From positions 1-64,000 of IMG/VR virus record IMGVR_UViG_3300009593_004150: a stretch of 64,000 bases of DNA. The stretch is one strand, 5' to 3'. The first letter of the stretch is position 1, and every line of letters begins with the position of its first letter. The notes beneath the pieces were generated by a model. It saw only the letters and a list, made by a program, of their open reading frames with translations. It made no database searches and was not told where the DNA came from. This document shows positions 28,518 through 38,089 of the stretch, piece after piece. The DNA comes from a virus. The translations under genes and the position numbers were made by a program.

Positions 28518-31500
28518 ATGTCATTTGAGAATAGGCCAAAAGACTTTTTTGCAAAACAAATTAGATCATCACATTTAATAGCATCAGGTGGGATTACCAA
28601 TCCTAACTCTAGCGATTGGGATGAATCATTTGAAAACCTTAGGTTAATGATTTATCCTAAAGATGCCTTAGAGACATCAACACCAGGAGGTGTATCTTAT
28701 ATAGAGGGTGCATTTGAGGGTATCGTCCCACCACAGCTCCTAGAAGATACCGGTGGTACTGGCCTTAAGGTTGGTGATGATGTCTGGTTGTTCATCTCTG
28801 GTGCACAAAACACCCATAGCACAGATCATGATGAAGACGGTGTTATAGAGCTAGACGAAAAAGAAAAAAGAGCAGACAGCGGTGTGGTGTTGTTCGGCGG
28901 CGATGTTGTAATATCTGGTACCTTATTTGCTGAGAGGCAGGTGGTAGAAGTTGATCTTAGCCAAGAGGGTGAATTATTTGTGTCTGGAAATCTTAAGGTT
29001 CAAGATTACACCCCTGATACTAAGTTCATCCAGTTTATGATGCCAATGGAAAATTATCCAGAGCAGTGGAGACGTCGAGCACTTTCCTTTACAGACTTAG
29101 ATAGCTCAGATGGTACTGATGCACCAATCGACCTTACTTCTCTTGTCGATGGTGACAATGCAGGTGTATATGATCTAACATTATATTCAAGCTTTGACAC
29201 AACCGCACCCTTTCCGGTTTCTAGCCTTAATACAACAATCACAAACTACAGGCGAGAAATTATAATTAAAGCTGTTGAGGATTCGGCCGGTGCCGACTGC
29301 TATGAGTCTCTTGCATTATTCACCGATGCTGTAGCACTCATAATCGATATGGATAATGCTACTGACTTTGATGGCACAGAGCCTACGCCAATATCCACGG
29401 GCCTGAGTAGTTTTACCTACATGCTAACTATGATCCAAACCCTTCTAGATAGTATTAACCCCGTTCCTCCAAACTACTCTACTGGTGATGTTGAGACGAT
29501 ATATGATGCAATAATTGCGATATTTGATGGTTTAAAAGATAACATTACCGACACCATTAACTGGATAACTACTATAATGATTGATCACGATGGTGATCCT
29601 TTAACGCCACCGGAGACGCCTGGAGGGATTACGGTGGCCCAGCGGCAGGCTTTGGAGGTTGCAAACAATGCTGCTAGCATGCATTATTCTAACAACCATG
29701 TATATGCTGCAGCATTCTCAGCAGCGCCGGTAACTCCTACTGAGTTTGAATCTAAAGATGATGCAATCTCAAAAGGGGTTGCATATAGCGGCTTTGTACC
29801 AGGTGAAACTGGGGATCCCGACGAAGAATTAACAATATTTAACGTTGACTCTTTAAACGGAAGGGTAGGTATTTTAAACGTCGATCCGGTTGCATCGTTA
29901 GATCTTAGATCTGGCTATGGGGAAGGAAATACCCCTACTGCTCATATCAACCACCAGGTAGAAGACGACTCCGGGGTACTCCAGAACGTACAGTTATATA
30001 TTGAGGGTGGGGTTGCGCCGGCTGCTGGAAAATCTATATTCTGGCACCTGCGTAATAAAGAAGAACCTTTAGAGTGGTCACATGCTTCTGCAGCTAATGC
30101 ACCAGAGGTTTTTCGTATCGTAGGCCTTAAAGAAGATATTACCAATTATGACACTAATGACATCGAGCCTAAGGTACTAACGATCACCGATGATGGGTAT
30201 GTAAGGTTTAAAGAAGGCGGTCTAGGTGGAGCAAAACTAAAAGACGATCGGGACGGCCGAGAAGATATTAATGATCTAAACACGAATGAAGAAGCAGAAG
30301 ATGCAAGTGGCGCCGCGCTGGTCGGCGATGATCATGATGGTGGTGGCGCACAAATTAACGGCAACCCTTATGACAATGGTTATTATGTTGATCGCTGGCA
30401 TGGTGATACGCAGGTCGGGCATGCGTTAGATGATGTTAATAAAGCACTAAAAGCTGTTGACGAGAATAAAGCATGGCAGTGGCCGGATACAGATGGCATA
30501 GAGGGAGGCGACAAGGTCACTCTAAGGGACGATCTTAACAATGTAGGTATAGGTACCCAAGATCCAGTACAAAAGCTTCATGTGTACTCTGGTGATGGCC
30601 TCAACACTGCAGTAAGATTACAGTCTGATCATATCGATTCTGGTGATGGCTCTGTTTCAAACCCAGCGGCAAATGTAAAAATTGAATTAGCAATAGATGA
30701 GAATGTACATAGTACGATTAGCCAAAATGTTCGGGTAGGAGAAGACCTAACTGCTTTAGGTACCGATATGATGTTACAAAATCATACGGTATCCGGAGGA
30801 ATCTACGTCTCTACGTTGAATGAAGATGATGCAGGAAACCAAGTTGCATTAGCTCCGCTAGTTATAGACAGCAACGGAAGCGCATTAGGAACAGAGCTGC
30901 AGGTGTTAATATTGTCCGGTACTACCGGAGAAGATCCTGTTCTTGACCCTAGGACCTTTGCAGATACTAATTTCTTCGTATCAGGTTCTATCGGTTCTTG
31001 TGTCAACCCCAGTGAGGGTGTGGCTGGAAACGCTGAAAGAGGTACTGCAGTATTTGGTGGTGACCTATTCGTTTCCGGGGCAATATATTCTGGTGGCGGT
31101 GTCGTTGGCGGCGGTGGAGGTTGGCGGACAGCAATGAATGGTGTCTGTATGGATGTCTTTACAGAGTCAGCATATGGGGATGATGGAACTACACCGGCAT
31201 CGGATGGCCAAATATTGGCATCTAAGGTAGTTACATTTGACAACAGTGGTAACCCATTAGTGCCTGATGTCGATAGTGACGATTTTTCAAGTGTATACCT
31301 CGGCTTCTACTCGACGGAGCCTGGTACTGTTGGAGATGATGTAGCTGTTACATTAACATTGTCTTCATCAACATCTAGCTTAGATCCAACAGTAACCTGG
31401 ACTGATAGTGATCCTAACAATCGAAGCCTTGACATAACGATACCACAAGCATGGGATGTAATTGGTGATGATGATGCATTCGGTAATAATACCGGAAACA

Positions 31501-32675
31501 ATATAAGAATATCTTTCCAAAGAATACTCGATCTAGTTAATGGTGGTGGCATCTACAACTATCCTGCGGCAACCTGGCCTGTGAGGGCTAGACTATATAA
31601 TACATGGCAATCTGAAAATATAACTCCGGGATACTTAACAACACCGATAGCTAGCCATAATGGACAGACAATCACCTGGACTCTAAATGGGGGTGGGGAT
31701 AGCGTTCGGTACGTAAGCTGGGGTGCTGATGCCACCTCCGGAAACAGCCCGTCAGAAGGTATGGCGGAAGGGACCGGTGATACATTCACTAGACAAGATT
31801 GGGCTCAAGGCCTATTGATACCATTCAATTGTACGATTGTAGGCTATTCTGTTCGATATATGTCAAAGGATCCCTTTGTGATCACCGCACCTGGAGTTAC
31901 ACCTACCGGTGCGGAAAGAGTTGAATGGCAGATTGGTGAATTAAATGAAGGTACTGATCCTGATCCTGGAGCACTCGGTTATGCAGGTATACCTACTACA
32001 ACAAAGGTATTTTCGCCGTATGTTGATGGTGGCCCAATTAATTGGATTGCATGGCATGCAGCAGATAATGGTACATACCCAATGAAATGGGTCGGGGAAG
32101 GTAGTGATGGTGATGCCGGCCATGTTAATACCTTAAATATCCCTGTCACTGCCGGCAAGACTATCGCCGTAAGGGCCCTGGAGAAGGACTGCGATATTTA
32201 TTCTGATTACCGTGCAGAGGCTAGCGTAACTATATGGCTCCAAGGCGGAAACGTTTCTGGCGGCGCAGGCGCAGGCGCAGGGTCAGGATTTGATGAGTCA
32301 AGTATCCGAAGTGTTACAACATTAGGCCCATCAGATGGTGGGGCACCGGTAGCAAACCCATTAGGTGAGAGTGAAGTAAAGGTCAATCTACCAACATCAG
32401 CACTTATGAACTATATCTCAGCTACATATTCAATTGGTGACCACCTTTTATTCGAACTACCACTAGCTGCTTCGAATGAAGGCTGTACCTACGTCATAAA
32501 AGATAGTGTGGGTCAAGTGAGTGATGATAATACAAACATTCGAATTGCACCGGTCGGCGCGGATACGTTAGATCAATACACATCATGGGCCGGTGGCAAT
32601 GGGCCATTAAAGTTAGAGCAAAATTTTGCCAGTATTACTATCTGGTCAGATGGCGTTCGGTGGTTAATATCTTAA
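28518..32675 (+). CDS. Long tail fibre protein, 1,385 aa
   Basis: AGGAG is about 10 nt upstream. The chain alternates Asp/Gly/Ser/Thr-rich beta segments typical of fibre shafts. Recurrent short modules include VFGGDVVISGTLF (near 126) and VFGGDLFVSGAIY (near 845), and LNVDPVASLDLRSG and VGIGTQDPVQKLHVYSG, the G-I-G-T-x-x-P-x-x-K-L-H-V pattern seen before S74 domains. Gly-rich tracts (GGGVVGGGGGW; SGGAGAGAGSG) may be flexible joints. No S74 end is present; the next gene has it. Together they could form a two-part fibre, proximal here and distal next. Confidence 0.75.
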   Translation: MSFENRPKDFFAKQIRSSHLIASGGITNPNSSDWDESFENLRLMIYPKDALETSTPGGVSYIEGAFEGIVPPQLLEDTGGTGLKVGDDVWLFISGAQNTHSTDHDEDGVIELDEKEKRADSGVVLFGGDVVISGTLFAERQVVEVDLSQEGELFVSGNLKVQDYTPDTKFIQFMMPMENYPEQWRRRALSFTDLDSSDGTDAPIDLTSLVDGDNAGVYDLTLYSSFDTTAPFPVSSLNTTITNYRREIIIKAVEDSAGADCYESLALFTDAVALIIDMDNATDFDGTEPTPISTGLSSFTYMLTMIQTLLDSINPVPPNYSTGDVETIYDAIIAIFDGLKDNITDTINWITTIMIDHDGDPLTPPETPGGITVAQRQALEVANNAASMHYSNNHVYAAAFSAAPVTPTEFESKDDAISKGVAYSGFVPGETGDPDEELTIFNVDSLNGRVGILNVDPVASLDLRSGYGEGNTPTAHINHQVEDDSGVLQNVQLYIEGGVAPAAGKSIFWHLRNKEEPLEWSHASAANAPEVFRIVGLKEDITNYDTNDIEPKVLTITDDGYVRFKEGGLGGAKLKDDRDGREDINDLNTNEEAEDASGAALVGDDHDGGGAQINGNPYDNGYYVDRWHGDTQVGHALDDVNKALKAVDENKAWQWPDTDGIEGGDKVTLRDDLNNVGIGTQDPVQKLHVYSGDGLNTAVRLQSDHIDSGDGSVSNPAANVKIELAIDENVHSTISQNVRVGEDLTALGTDMMLQNHTVSGGIYVSTLNEDDAGNQVALAPLVIDSNGSALGTELQVLILSGTTGEDPVLDPRTFADTNFFVSGSIGSCVNPSEGVAGNAERGTAVFGGDLFVSGAIYSGGGVVGGGGGWRTAMNGVCMDVFTESAYGDDGTTPASDGQILASKVVTFDNSGNPLVPDVDSDDFSSVYLGFYSTEPGTVGDDVAVTLTLSSSTSSLDPTVTWTDSDPNNRSLDITIPQAWDVIGDDDAFGNNTGNNIRISFQRILDLVNGGGIYNYPAATWPVRARLYNTWQSENITPGYLTTPIASHNGQTITWTLNGGGDSVRYVSWGADATSGNSPSEGMAEGTGDTFTRQDWAQGLLIPFNCTIVGYSVRYMSKDPFVITAPGVTPTGAERVEWQIGELNEGTDPDPGALGYAGIPTTTKVFSPYVDGGPINWIAWHAADNGTYPMKWVGEGSDGDAGHVNTLNIPVTAGKTIAVRALEKDCDIYSDYRAEASVTIWLQGGNVSGGAGAGAGSGFDESSIRSVTTLGPSDGGAPVANPLGESEVKVNLPTSALMNYISATYSIGDHLLFELPLAASNEGCTYVIKDSVGQVSDDNTNIRIAPVGADTLDQYTSWAGGNGPLKLEQNFASITIWSDGVRWLIS

Positions 32676-32695
32676 TATTATTAGGGGTTTAAAAA

Positions 32696-35170
32696 ATGTC
32701 TTATAAAGTTTTTGGCGGCATACATGATATATTGGCTAGCATTAGCTCATTAAAAAGTATACCAGCTAACCAAAGAGAAAAAGGTCAAATGGTTGCCGTA
32801 CGTGATGGTGACTATAAAATCTATATATGGGATCCTACAGCAACAGCAAAGGGATTGCTATGTAGCTTAGCAGGAGAAGATCCGGCTCAAACTTTATGGC
32901 CGTCAAAAGCTAGTATGTGGTATCCGGGAGCACAAGGACAAAATCAAAATCTTCCTGCTACCTTTATTGAACGTGATCATATGGTAGAAGAAAATAATGT
33001 ACGGTTTGAACAAGGGATTGCGGTACGAGACGATTTTGGGTACCTATTTGCCGTACCTAATGATATATCAAATGATGCACAAGGCAATCCTGTTGATTAT
33101 ACTGGCCTACCCGGGAGATGGGTAGTTATCAACTATGCTACCCTGGTAGATAATATTCCATGGAGTACTCGGGCCGGGCATTTAATACCAAGATACAATG
33201 CGAAGTTTGATATAGGTAATGCAGACCTTAAGGTTCGGCACCATTTCTTATCTGATAATAGTATTTGGTTGGGTGAGCAACACCGCGTTACAGTTAATGT
33301 TGCAGGTACCCTAAAGTTCCAAAAAAGAAAAACTGGTAAAATTCCAGAACACTTAAACACTCATGCAGCATCAGCATTTGGTAGCGCGGATGAAGCAAAA
33401 AGAGCTATCCTTGAACAGATTAAAAGTGATCCAGACATTCCGGCTACTGAATTAGACTCAATTGGTAGTATCACGACTAGCACAGATATTCCGGAAACTA
33501 TGAACCTGTCGCTAGCTCATTGGGAAAAAATAGCTAAAGTCCAGGGGTTTCTAAAGCCGGAACCTGGAACGTTATTCGGTAACAGCGATTTTGAAGATGC
33601 TGTCAATTTAGAGAGCAGCAGTGCACCCTCAAACGACGACATTGATACTAGGCTAGCAGACGTTGAAAGTAAATTTGATGTACTAGGAAAAATTGACAAA
33701 GATTACGTAGACCCTGGTGTATTCGATCTGCCTGAGTATATTAATAAATGGAATGAGCGCCTCGCGCTTGAAACAGATATTATCCGCGGCAACTTTGATA
33801 ATTTATTTGATACTAGGCTTGGGACAAAAGATGTAATAGGGACACCGGAGTTTGGGACGTTGTATGATGGGCGATTTAATAATGACTTTGATACTAGGTT
33901 CGGAACAAAAGACGTAGTAATAGGGACAACTGACTGGGCTGATATGCAGGATCGCTTTGATGTGTCCGGACGTCTTAAAACTACGAATGCTCACCCTGAT
34001 TTAGTTAACGCAAACGTCCCAGCAACAGATCTTTCAGGATATGCAACGTTAGGCCAGTTAGGCAGTGCATTAGCAAATAAAGCAGATGTATCATCTATAC
34101 CTGATGTAACTGGTTATCTGCAATTGAGTGATATGGATCAGGTTTTAGGAAAGACTGTACCTAGTGGCGCAACAGACACAATACCTAACATGTTGGCCGG
34201 CAAAACCACGGTTAGTGATGTTGAAGCATATATTACTAGTAACCTAGCGATAAGTGCGGAAACCAACGGGCAAATTAAATTAGCTATTAAGGGTGAACCT
34301 AGCCACTTTAATGCAACCAACTCCACGTGGCTAGGCGGGAATAGTATACTGTCTGGAATGGCATCCGATATAGCAGGAAAACAGGAGGCGGGTACGTATC
34401 TAACTGATGCGTCTAACATTGCTGCTTCGAAGATCACCGGGACAGTGGCAGCTAGTAAAATATCTTCTGCCATAGCGCGCACAGTTGATCTAACAGCCGT
34501 CGCCGGTGATGTGGCAGCGTTGGATAGTACCGTTGGGGGCTTGAATACTGATGTTAATAACATTAATAGCTGGAAAACCAGCACATTTAGTGAGGGATCT
34601 GGCAACCTAGCAATTGATAAACTACCTTATGCATTGTTTGCGGACAGTGGAACATATAAAGGTACCTTACACTCATCCGTTAGTTTAAGTGACGGTACAT
34701 CACTTAATACCAAGATAAGCAGCTTTAACACCAGCATTAACAGCTTACAAACTTCCGTAACATCGCTTGATAGTTCACTTACGTTCACACCGTTAGTGGC
34801 TATGTCTTTCCCAACATCAGACAAAGATTTAAAATCAATAATTCGTGTTGTTCCACAAAACGAAATAACTACGAACTACCATCTGCTGGGACTAGTAACA
34901 TTTGAGTATGAATGGAACCAGGTTGCAACAGATTTATTTAGCCTAAGCGGACATGTGGAAGAAGGATTTTTAGCCGAGCAGCTAGAAGAGTTATATCCTC
35001 CGGCAGATCCTCAAAATCCCCCTACATCTAAAGAAGATGGTCATATATGGTGGCATGAATACATGACAGAAGATCAGAAAGCTTCATCAAGTGGTGTACA
35101 TAATTACTATACATTCTTTAATTCAGAAATGCTTCAAGCAGAAATCGATGCTGCTATAGCTGCCCTATAG
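32696..35170 (+). CDS. Tail fibre protein with C-terminal S74 chaperone, 824 aa
   Basis: AGGGG lies 8 nt before the ATG. The N-terminal about 250 residues are a mixed domain, then about 450 residues of shaft including a duplicated segment (FDTRLGTKDVIGT and FDTRFGTKDVVIGT, 27 residues apart). The last 117 residues are a peptidase S74 chaperone: SDKDLK places the dyad at Ser708-Lys713. This domain is nearly identical to that ending the 4187 adhesin (GHVEEGFLAEQLEEL and SSGVH-x-YYTFFN). It should fold the trimer and then self-release. The stop codon lies in a hairpin leading to an operator-like region. Confidence 0.8.
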   Translation: MSYKVFGGIHDILASISSLKSIPANQREKGQMVAVRDGDYKIYIWDPTATAKGLLCSLAGEDPAQTLWPSKASMWYPGAQGQNQNLPATFIERDHMVEENNVRFEQGIAVRDDFGYLFAVPNDISNDAQGNPVDYTGLPGRWVVINYATLVDNIPWSTRAGHLIPRYNAKFDIGNADLKVRHHFLSDNSIWLGEQHRVTVNVAGTLKFQKRKTGKIPEHLNTHAASAFGSADEAKRAILEQIKSDPDIPATELDSIGSITTSTDIPETMNLSLAHWEKIAKVQGFLKPEPGTLFGNSDFEDAVNLESSSAPSNDDIDTRLADVESKFDVLGKIDKDYVDPGVFDLPEYINKWNERLALETDIIRGNFDNLFDTRLGTKDVIGTPEFGTLYDGRFNNDFDTRFGTKDVVIGTTDWADMQDRFDVSGRLKTTNAHPDLVNANVPATDLSGYATLGQLGSALANKADVSSIPDVTGYLQLSDMDQVLGKTVPSGATDTIPNMLAGKTTVSDVEAYITSNLAISAETNGQIKLAIKGEPSHFNATNSTWLGGNSILSGMASDIAGKQEAGTYLTDASNIAASKITGTVAASKISSAIARTVDLTAVAGDVAALDSTVGGLNTDVNNINSWKTSTFSEGSGNLAIDKLPYALFADSGTYKGTLHSSVSLSDGTSLNTKISSFNTSINSLQTSVTSLDSSLTFTPLVAMSFPTSDKDLKSIIRVVPQNEITTNYHLLGLVTFEYEWNQVATDLFSLSGHVEEGFLAEQLEELYPPADPQNPPTSKEDGHIWWHEYMTEDQKASSSGVHNYYTFFNSEMLQAEIDAAIAAL
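33806..33928 (+). repeat. Duplicated shaft segment in the S74 fibre gene
   Basis: Two about 40-nt near-copies (33806-33844 and 33887-33928) begin TTTGATACTAGG and end AATAGGGACA. They are 81 nt apart and in frame, encoding FDTRLGTKDVIGT and FDTRFGTKDVVIGT. This is a 27-residue shaft repeat. Confidence 0.6.
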
Positions 35171-35404
35171 ATCAGATTTAGACTGATCTGATATACTGAC
35201 TAGACTGATCTATTATAGTAACTGATCTTAATTAAATAAGATATAATAGATTACAGATAATCAGATATACAGATTCAGTATTGAACCAGATCCAGTTGAT
35301 CTATAATAGGGTTGTAAACTAACTTGTATAAGTAATTGTACAAAAAAAATTCATGCTGTACCTTCTACATAACTGATCTTAGGCTAGTGTAGGAGTAATG
35401 CTAA
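35169..35404 (+). promoter_or_regulatory. Operator-like region with four ACTGATCT sites and two TATAATAG boxes
   Basis: A 7-bp hairpin AGATCAG / CTGATCT (35169-35175 / 35183-35189) includes the upstream stop. ACTGATCT occurs at 35182, 35204, 35221 and 35372. TATAATAG occurs at 35242-35249 and 35302-35309; the second has TTGAAC 15 nt upstream (35281-35286). AGGAG at 35391-35395 serves the ATG at 35405. No gene lies in the gap. This is the most operator-rich gap in the window. Confidence 0.55.
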
Positions 35405-37306
35405 ATGTTTGAAAGTCCGTTTGATAATGGTATACCTGATGATACTGAGGTAATCTTTGTAAGCGATTTTTTCGTTGAACATGTATTAGGCGGAGCAGAA
35501 TTAAGCAGTGAAGCACTAATCGAATCATCACCTTTTAAAGTACATAAATTAATTAGTTCAGATGTTACTGTTGAGGTACTGAATCAGCATTCTGATAAGT
35601 ATTGGATATTTGGTAATTACGTAAAGATGGATCTGAATCTGATTCCATCAATTATTGCAAATATCAATTACAGCATTATTGAATATGACTATAAATTTTG
35701 CAGATATCGATCACCTGAAAAGCATGCTTTAGAGTCTGGTTCATGTAACTGTGAAAATGATATTCATGGAAAGATGATATCTGCATTTATGCATGGTAGT
35801 AAAAGTCTTTGGTGGATGTCTGAAAAGCAGAAAGATCTATATGTAACGAAATTCCCCTTTCTATCAGATAATGATAATACTGTACTTAGTTCAATATTCT
35901 CAGAATCATTCTTTATGATGGTAGATTATTTGAAACATAAAAATTCAGGTACTGATCGATCTAAGTGGCTGGTACTAGGAAGTACATCATGGGTTAAAGG
36001 TACTGATAATGCTGTACAGTATGCAATTGACAATGATTTAGATTACGAATTAATTCAAAACCTTCAGTATGACGACATGTTAGAAAAGTTGTCAACTGCA
36101 AAAGGCCTAGTATTTCTTCCTGCCGGAGGAGATACATGTCCACGGATTGTTATTGAAGCTAAAATCTTGGGCTGTGAATTAGTACTAAATGAAAATGTTC
36201 AACACAAGGATGAGTTATGGTTTAACTCAGGCATATCGGATTTAGTTAGTTATTTGCATGCTGCTCGAGAAAGATTCTGGGGCGGAATATCATCTAACAT
36301 GAACTATAAAGCAACCATCAGTGGCTACACAACAACCCTTGATTGTATTAAAGGTGGGTATCCATGGAGACAATCAATCGAATCAATGTTAGGCTTCTGT
36401 GATGAAGTGGTTGTTGTTGATGGTGGTAGTACAGATGGAACATATGAGGCTTTAGCTGACTGGTCAACCTCTGATGATCGCCTTAGGGTCATTCGTATTG
36501 CACGAGATTGGGATCATCCAAGGTTTGCAGTATTTGATGGGGCTCAAAAAGCAGCCGCTAGATCTAACTGCACGATGGAGTATTGTTGGCAACAAGATGC
36601 TGATGAGGTTGTACATGAAGATGATTATGAAAAGATTCTTAAGTTAATTAAATCATTCCCTCGCGAAGCTGATTTAGTTTCTCTTCCTGTAATTGAATTT
36701 TGGGGAAACAAAGGCAAGGCCCGGATGGACGTTACTCCATGGAAATGGCGTGTCTCTAAAAATAACCCCAGCATTACCCATGGAATCCCTGCCTCACTTC
36801 GAACCTATGACGAAGATGGTTATCTTCATGCATTACCAGGTACGGACGGGTGTGATTATATTAATAAGGACACATTCGAATTAATTCCTCATGCATCTTT
36901 TTACGTAGCCGAAGCTCATAATATGAGAGTTGCGGCATTAGCCGGCAACTCTGATGCTGTTGCAGCATATACTGGATGGTATCAAAACATTATCAATATG
37001 ATTCCTTCGGTATATCATTATTCATGGTTTGATATAGGAAGAAAAATCCAGACGTATAAAAATTACTGGTCCCAGCACTGGCAGAGCTTGTATGACATAC
37101 CTCAAGAAGATACACCTGACAATAATATGTTTTTTGAAAAACCATGGGCGGATGTAAGCGATGATGATATTACAGCATTAGCTCATGAGCTCGAAGAGAA
37201 CATGGCCGGCTGGGTTTTTCATGAAAAGGTTAATTTTGACAATCCAACACCGGCCCTAGACATTAAGTACTCGCACCCCGCTGTTATGGAGTTAACGAAT
37301 GAGTAA
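35405..37306 (+). CDS. Two-domain glycosyltransferase (GT-B-like plus GT2)
   Basis: AGGAG 9 nt upstream fixes the start. The N-terminal about 290 residues resemble a GT4/GT-B half: VIFVSDFFVEHVLGGAEL at the start, WLVLGSTSWVKGTDNAV, and FLPAGGDTCPRIVIEAKILG. From about 300 a GT2/GT-A domain follows: ATISGYTTTLDCI, VVVVDGGSTDGTYEAL and WQQDADEVVHEDD with the metal-binding D-A-D. The N half may be only a partial GT-B, since no full donor domain is obvious. It likely adds sugars to a surface glycan, virion protein or lipid. It is the first gene of the glycan island after the operator-like region. Confidence 0.8.
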   Translation: MFESPFDNGIPDDTEVIFVSDFFVEHVLGGAELSSEALIESSPFKVHKLISSDVTVEVLNQHSDKYWIFGNYVKMDLNLIPSIIANINYSIIEYDYKFCRYRSPEKHALESGSCNCENDIHGKMISAFMHGSKSLWWMSEKQKDLYVTKFPFLSDNDNTVLSSIFSESFFMMVDYLKHKNSGTDRSKWLVLGSTSWVKGTDNAVQYAIDNDLDYELIQNLQYDDMLEKLSTAKGLVFLPAGGDTCPRIVIEAKILGCELVLNENVQHKDELWFNSGISDLVSYLHAARERFWGGISSNMNYKATISGYTTTLDCIKGGYPWRQSIESMLGFCDEVVVVDGGSTDGTYEALADWSTSDDRLRVIRIARDWDHPRFAVFDGAQKAAARSNCTMEYCWQQDADEVVHEDDYEKILKLIKSFPREADLVSLPVIEFWGNKGKARMDVTPWKWRVSKNNPSITHGIPASLRTYDEDGYLHALPGTDGCDYINKDTFELIPHASFYVAEAHNMRVAALAGNSDAVAAYTGWYQNIINMIPSVYHYSWFDIGRKIQTYKNYWSQHWQSLYDIPQEDTPDNNMFFEKPWADVSDDDITALAHELEENMAGWVFHEKVNFDNPTPALDIKYSHPAVMELTNE

Positions 37307-38036
37307 TCACTTTAAGGTCATAGTCCCTGTTTATAATGCAGAGGAGTTTGTAGCTAGGTGCTTATATTCAATTTGGGCACAGACACACACTAACTGGTCT
37401 ATGGTTATTATTGATGACAACTCTAACGATGGTACCGTTTCAGAGATTAATCGATTTCTGGATAAGTTTACTAGAGCTAAAGACAAAGTAACAGTCATTC
37501 AAAATGATAAGCAGTACCATGCCTTAGCAAACATTTTGACCGGTGTTAGCATGGCTAGCGATGATGATATTATATGTCATGTTGATGGTGATGATTGGCT
37601 ATCTGACATGGATGCGTTAACACTTATCAATGAACAATATGAACATCCAACACATGATGTAGGTGCAGTGTGGACAAACCAGCGTTGGGGCTTTACGATT
37701 TCCGGAAACTCCGGCCCTTTACCTGAGAATGCAGACTGCTATGCTCATGAGTGGGTTTCGAGCCACCTTAAGACTTTCCGCCGCTATTTGATTAATGATA
37801 TTAACATGGAAAATTTTTATGATGATAGTGGAAAGTACTTTAAGAGAATAGCTGATCAAGCAATATACTTGCCGGTACTCGAAGTATGCCGGAGGAATAA
37901 TATGTTAAGAACATACCTTCCTATCTGTGCTTATCACTATAATGTTGATCATAGTTCTATAGACTTCCAATCTGATGATTCACATCATCAACATGCCGAA
38001 GCAGCATTTTTGAGAAAACGCGGTTTTCTAGAATGA
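37299..38036 (+). CDS. GT2-family glycosyltransferase
   Basis: A 245-residue GT-A enzyme overlapping the previous gene by 8 nt, with GGAG about 9 nt upstream. It has the classic N-terminus FKVIVPVYNAEEFVARCLYSI (split: FKVIVPVYNAEE / FVARCLYSI), VIIDDNSNDGTV and the D-x-D in CHVDGDDWL (about 95-103). It uses a nucleotide-sugar donor and inverts the linkage. The acceptor is unknown. Tight coupling implies joint work with the upstream bifunctional enzyme. Confidence 0.88.
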   Translation: MSNHFKVIVPVYNAEEFVARCLYSIWAQTHTNWSMVIIDDNSNDGTVSEINRFLDKFTRAKDKVTVIQNDKQYHALANILTGVSMASDDDIICHVDGDDWLSDMDALTLINEQYEHPTHDVGAVWTNQRWGFTISGNSGPLPENADCYAHEWVSSHLKTFRRYLINDINMENFYDDSGKYFKRIADQAIYLPVLEVCRRNNMLRTYLPICAYHYNVDHSSIDFQSDDSHHQHAEAAFLRKRGFLE

Positions 38037-38055
38037 ACTTTTGTTAACCTTGATG

Positions 38056-38063
38056 TATAATAT
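38056..38063 (+). promoter_or_regulatory. TATAATAT box before the epimerase gene
   Basis: TATAATAT lies 26 nt before the ATG at 38090 in a 53-nt gap. No -35 at normal spacing. It may allow the second half of the glycan island to be expressed separately. Confidence 0.4.
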
Positions 38064-38089
38064 ACTAGAATCAATTAGGAGAAATTTTG

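Noticed and set aside
35169-35404. CRISPR-like or att-like array
   Set aside because: The ACTGATCT units are only 8 nt, irregularly spaced and without spacer structure. No integrase is present.
35398-35412. ATG close after AGGAG before the first glycosyltransferase
   Set aside because: It leads to a stop after four codons; the ATG at 35405 opens the long frame at good spacing.
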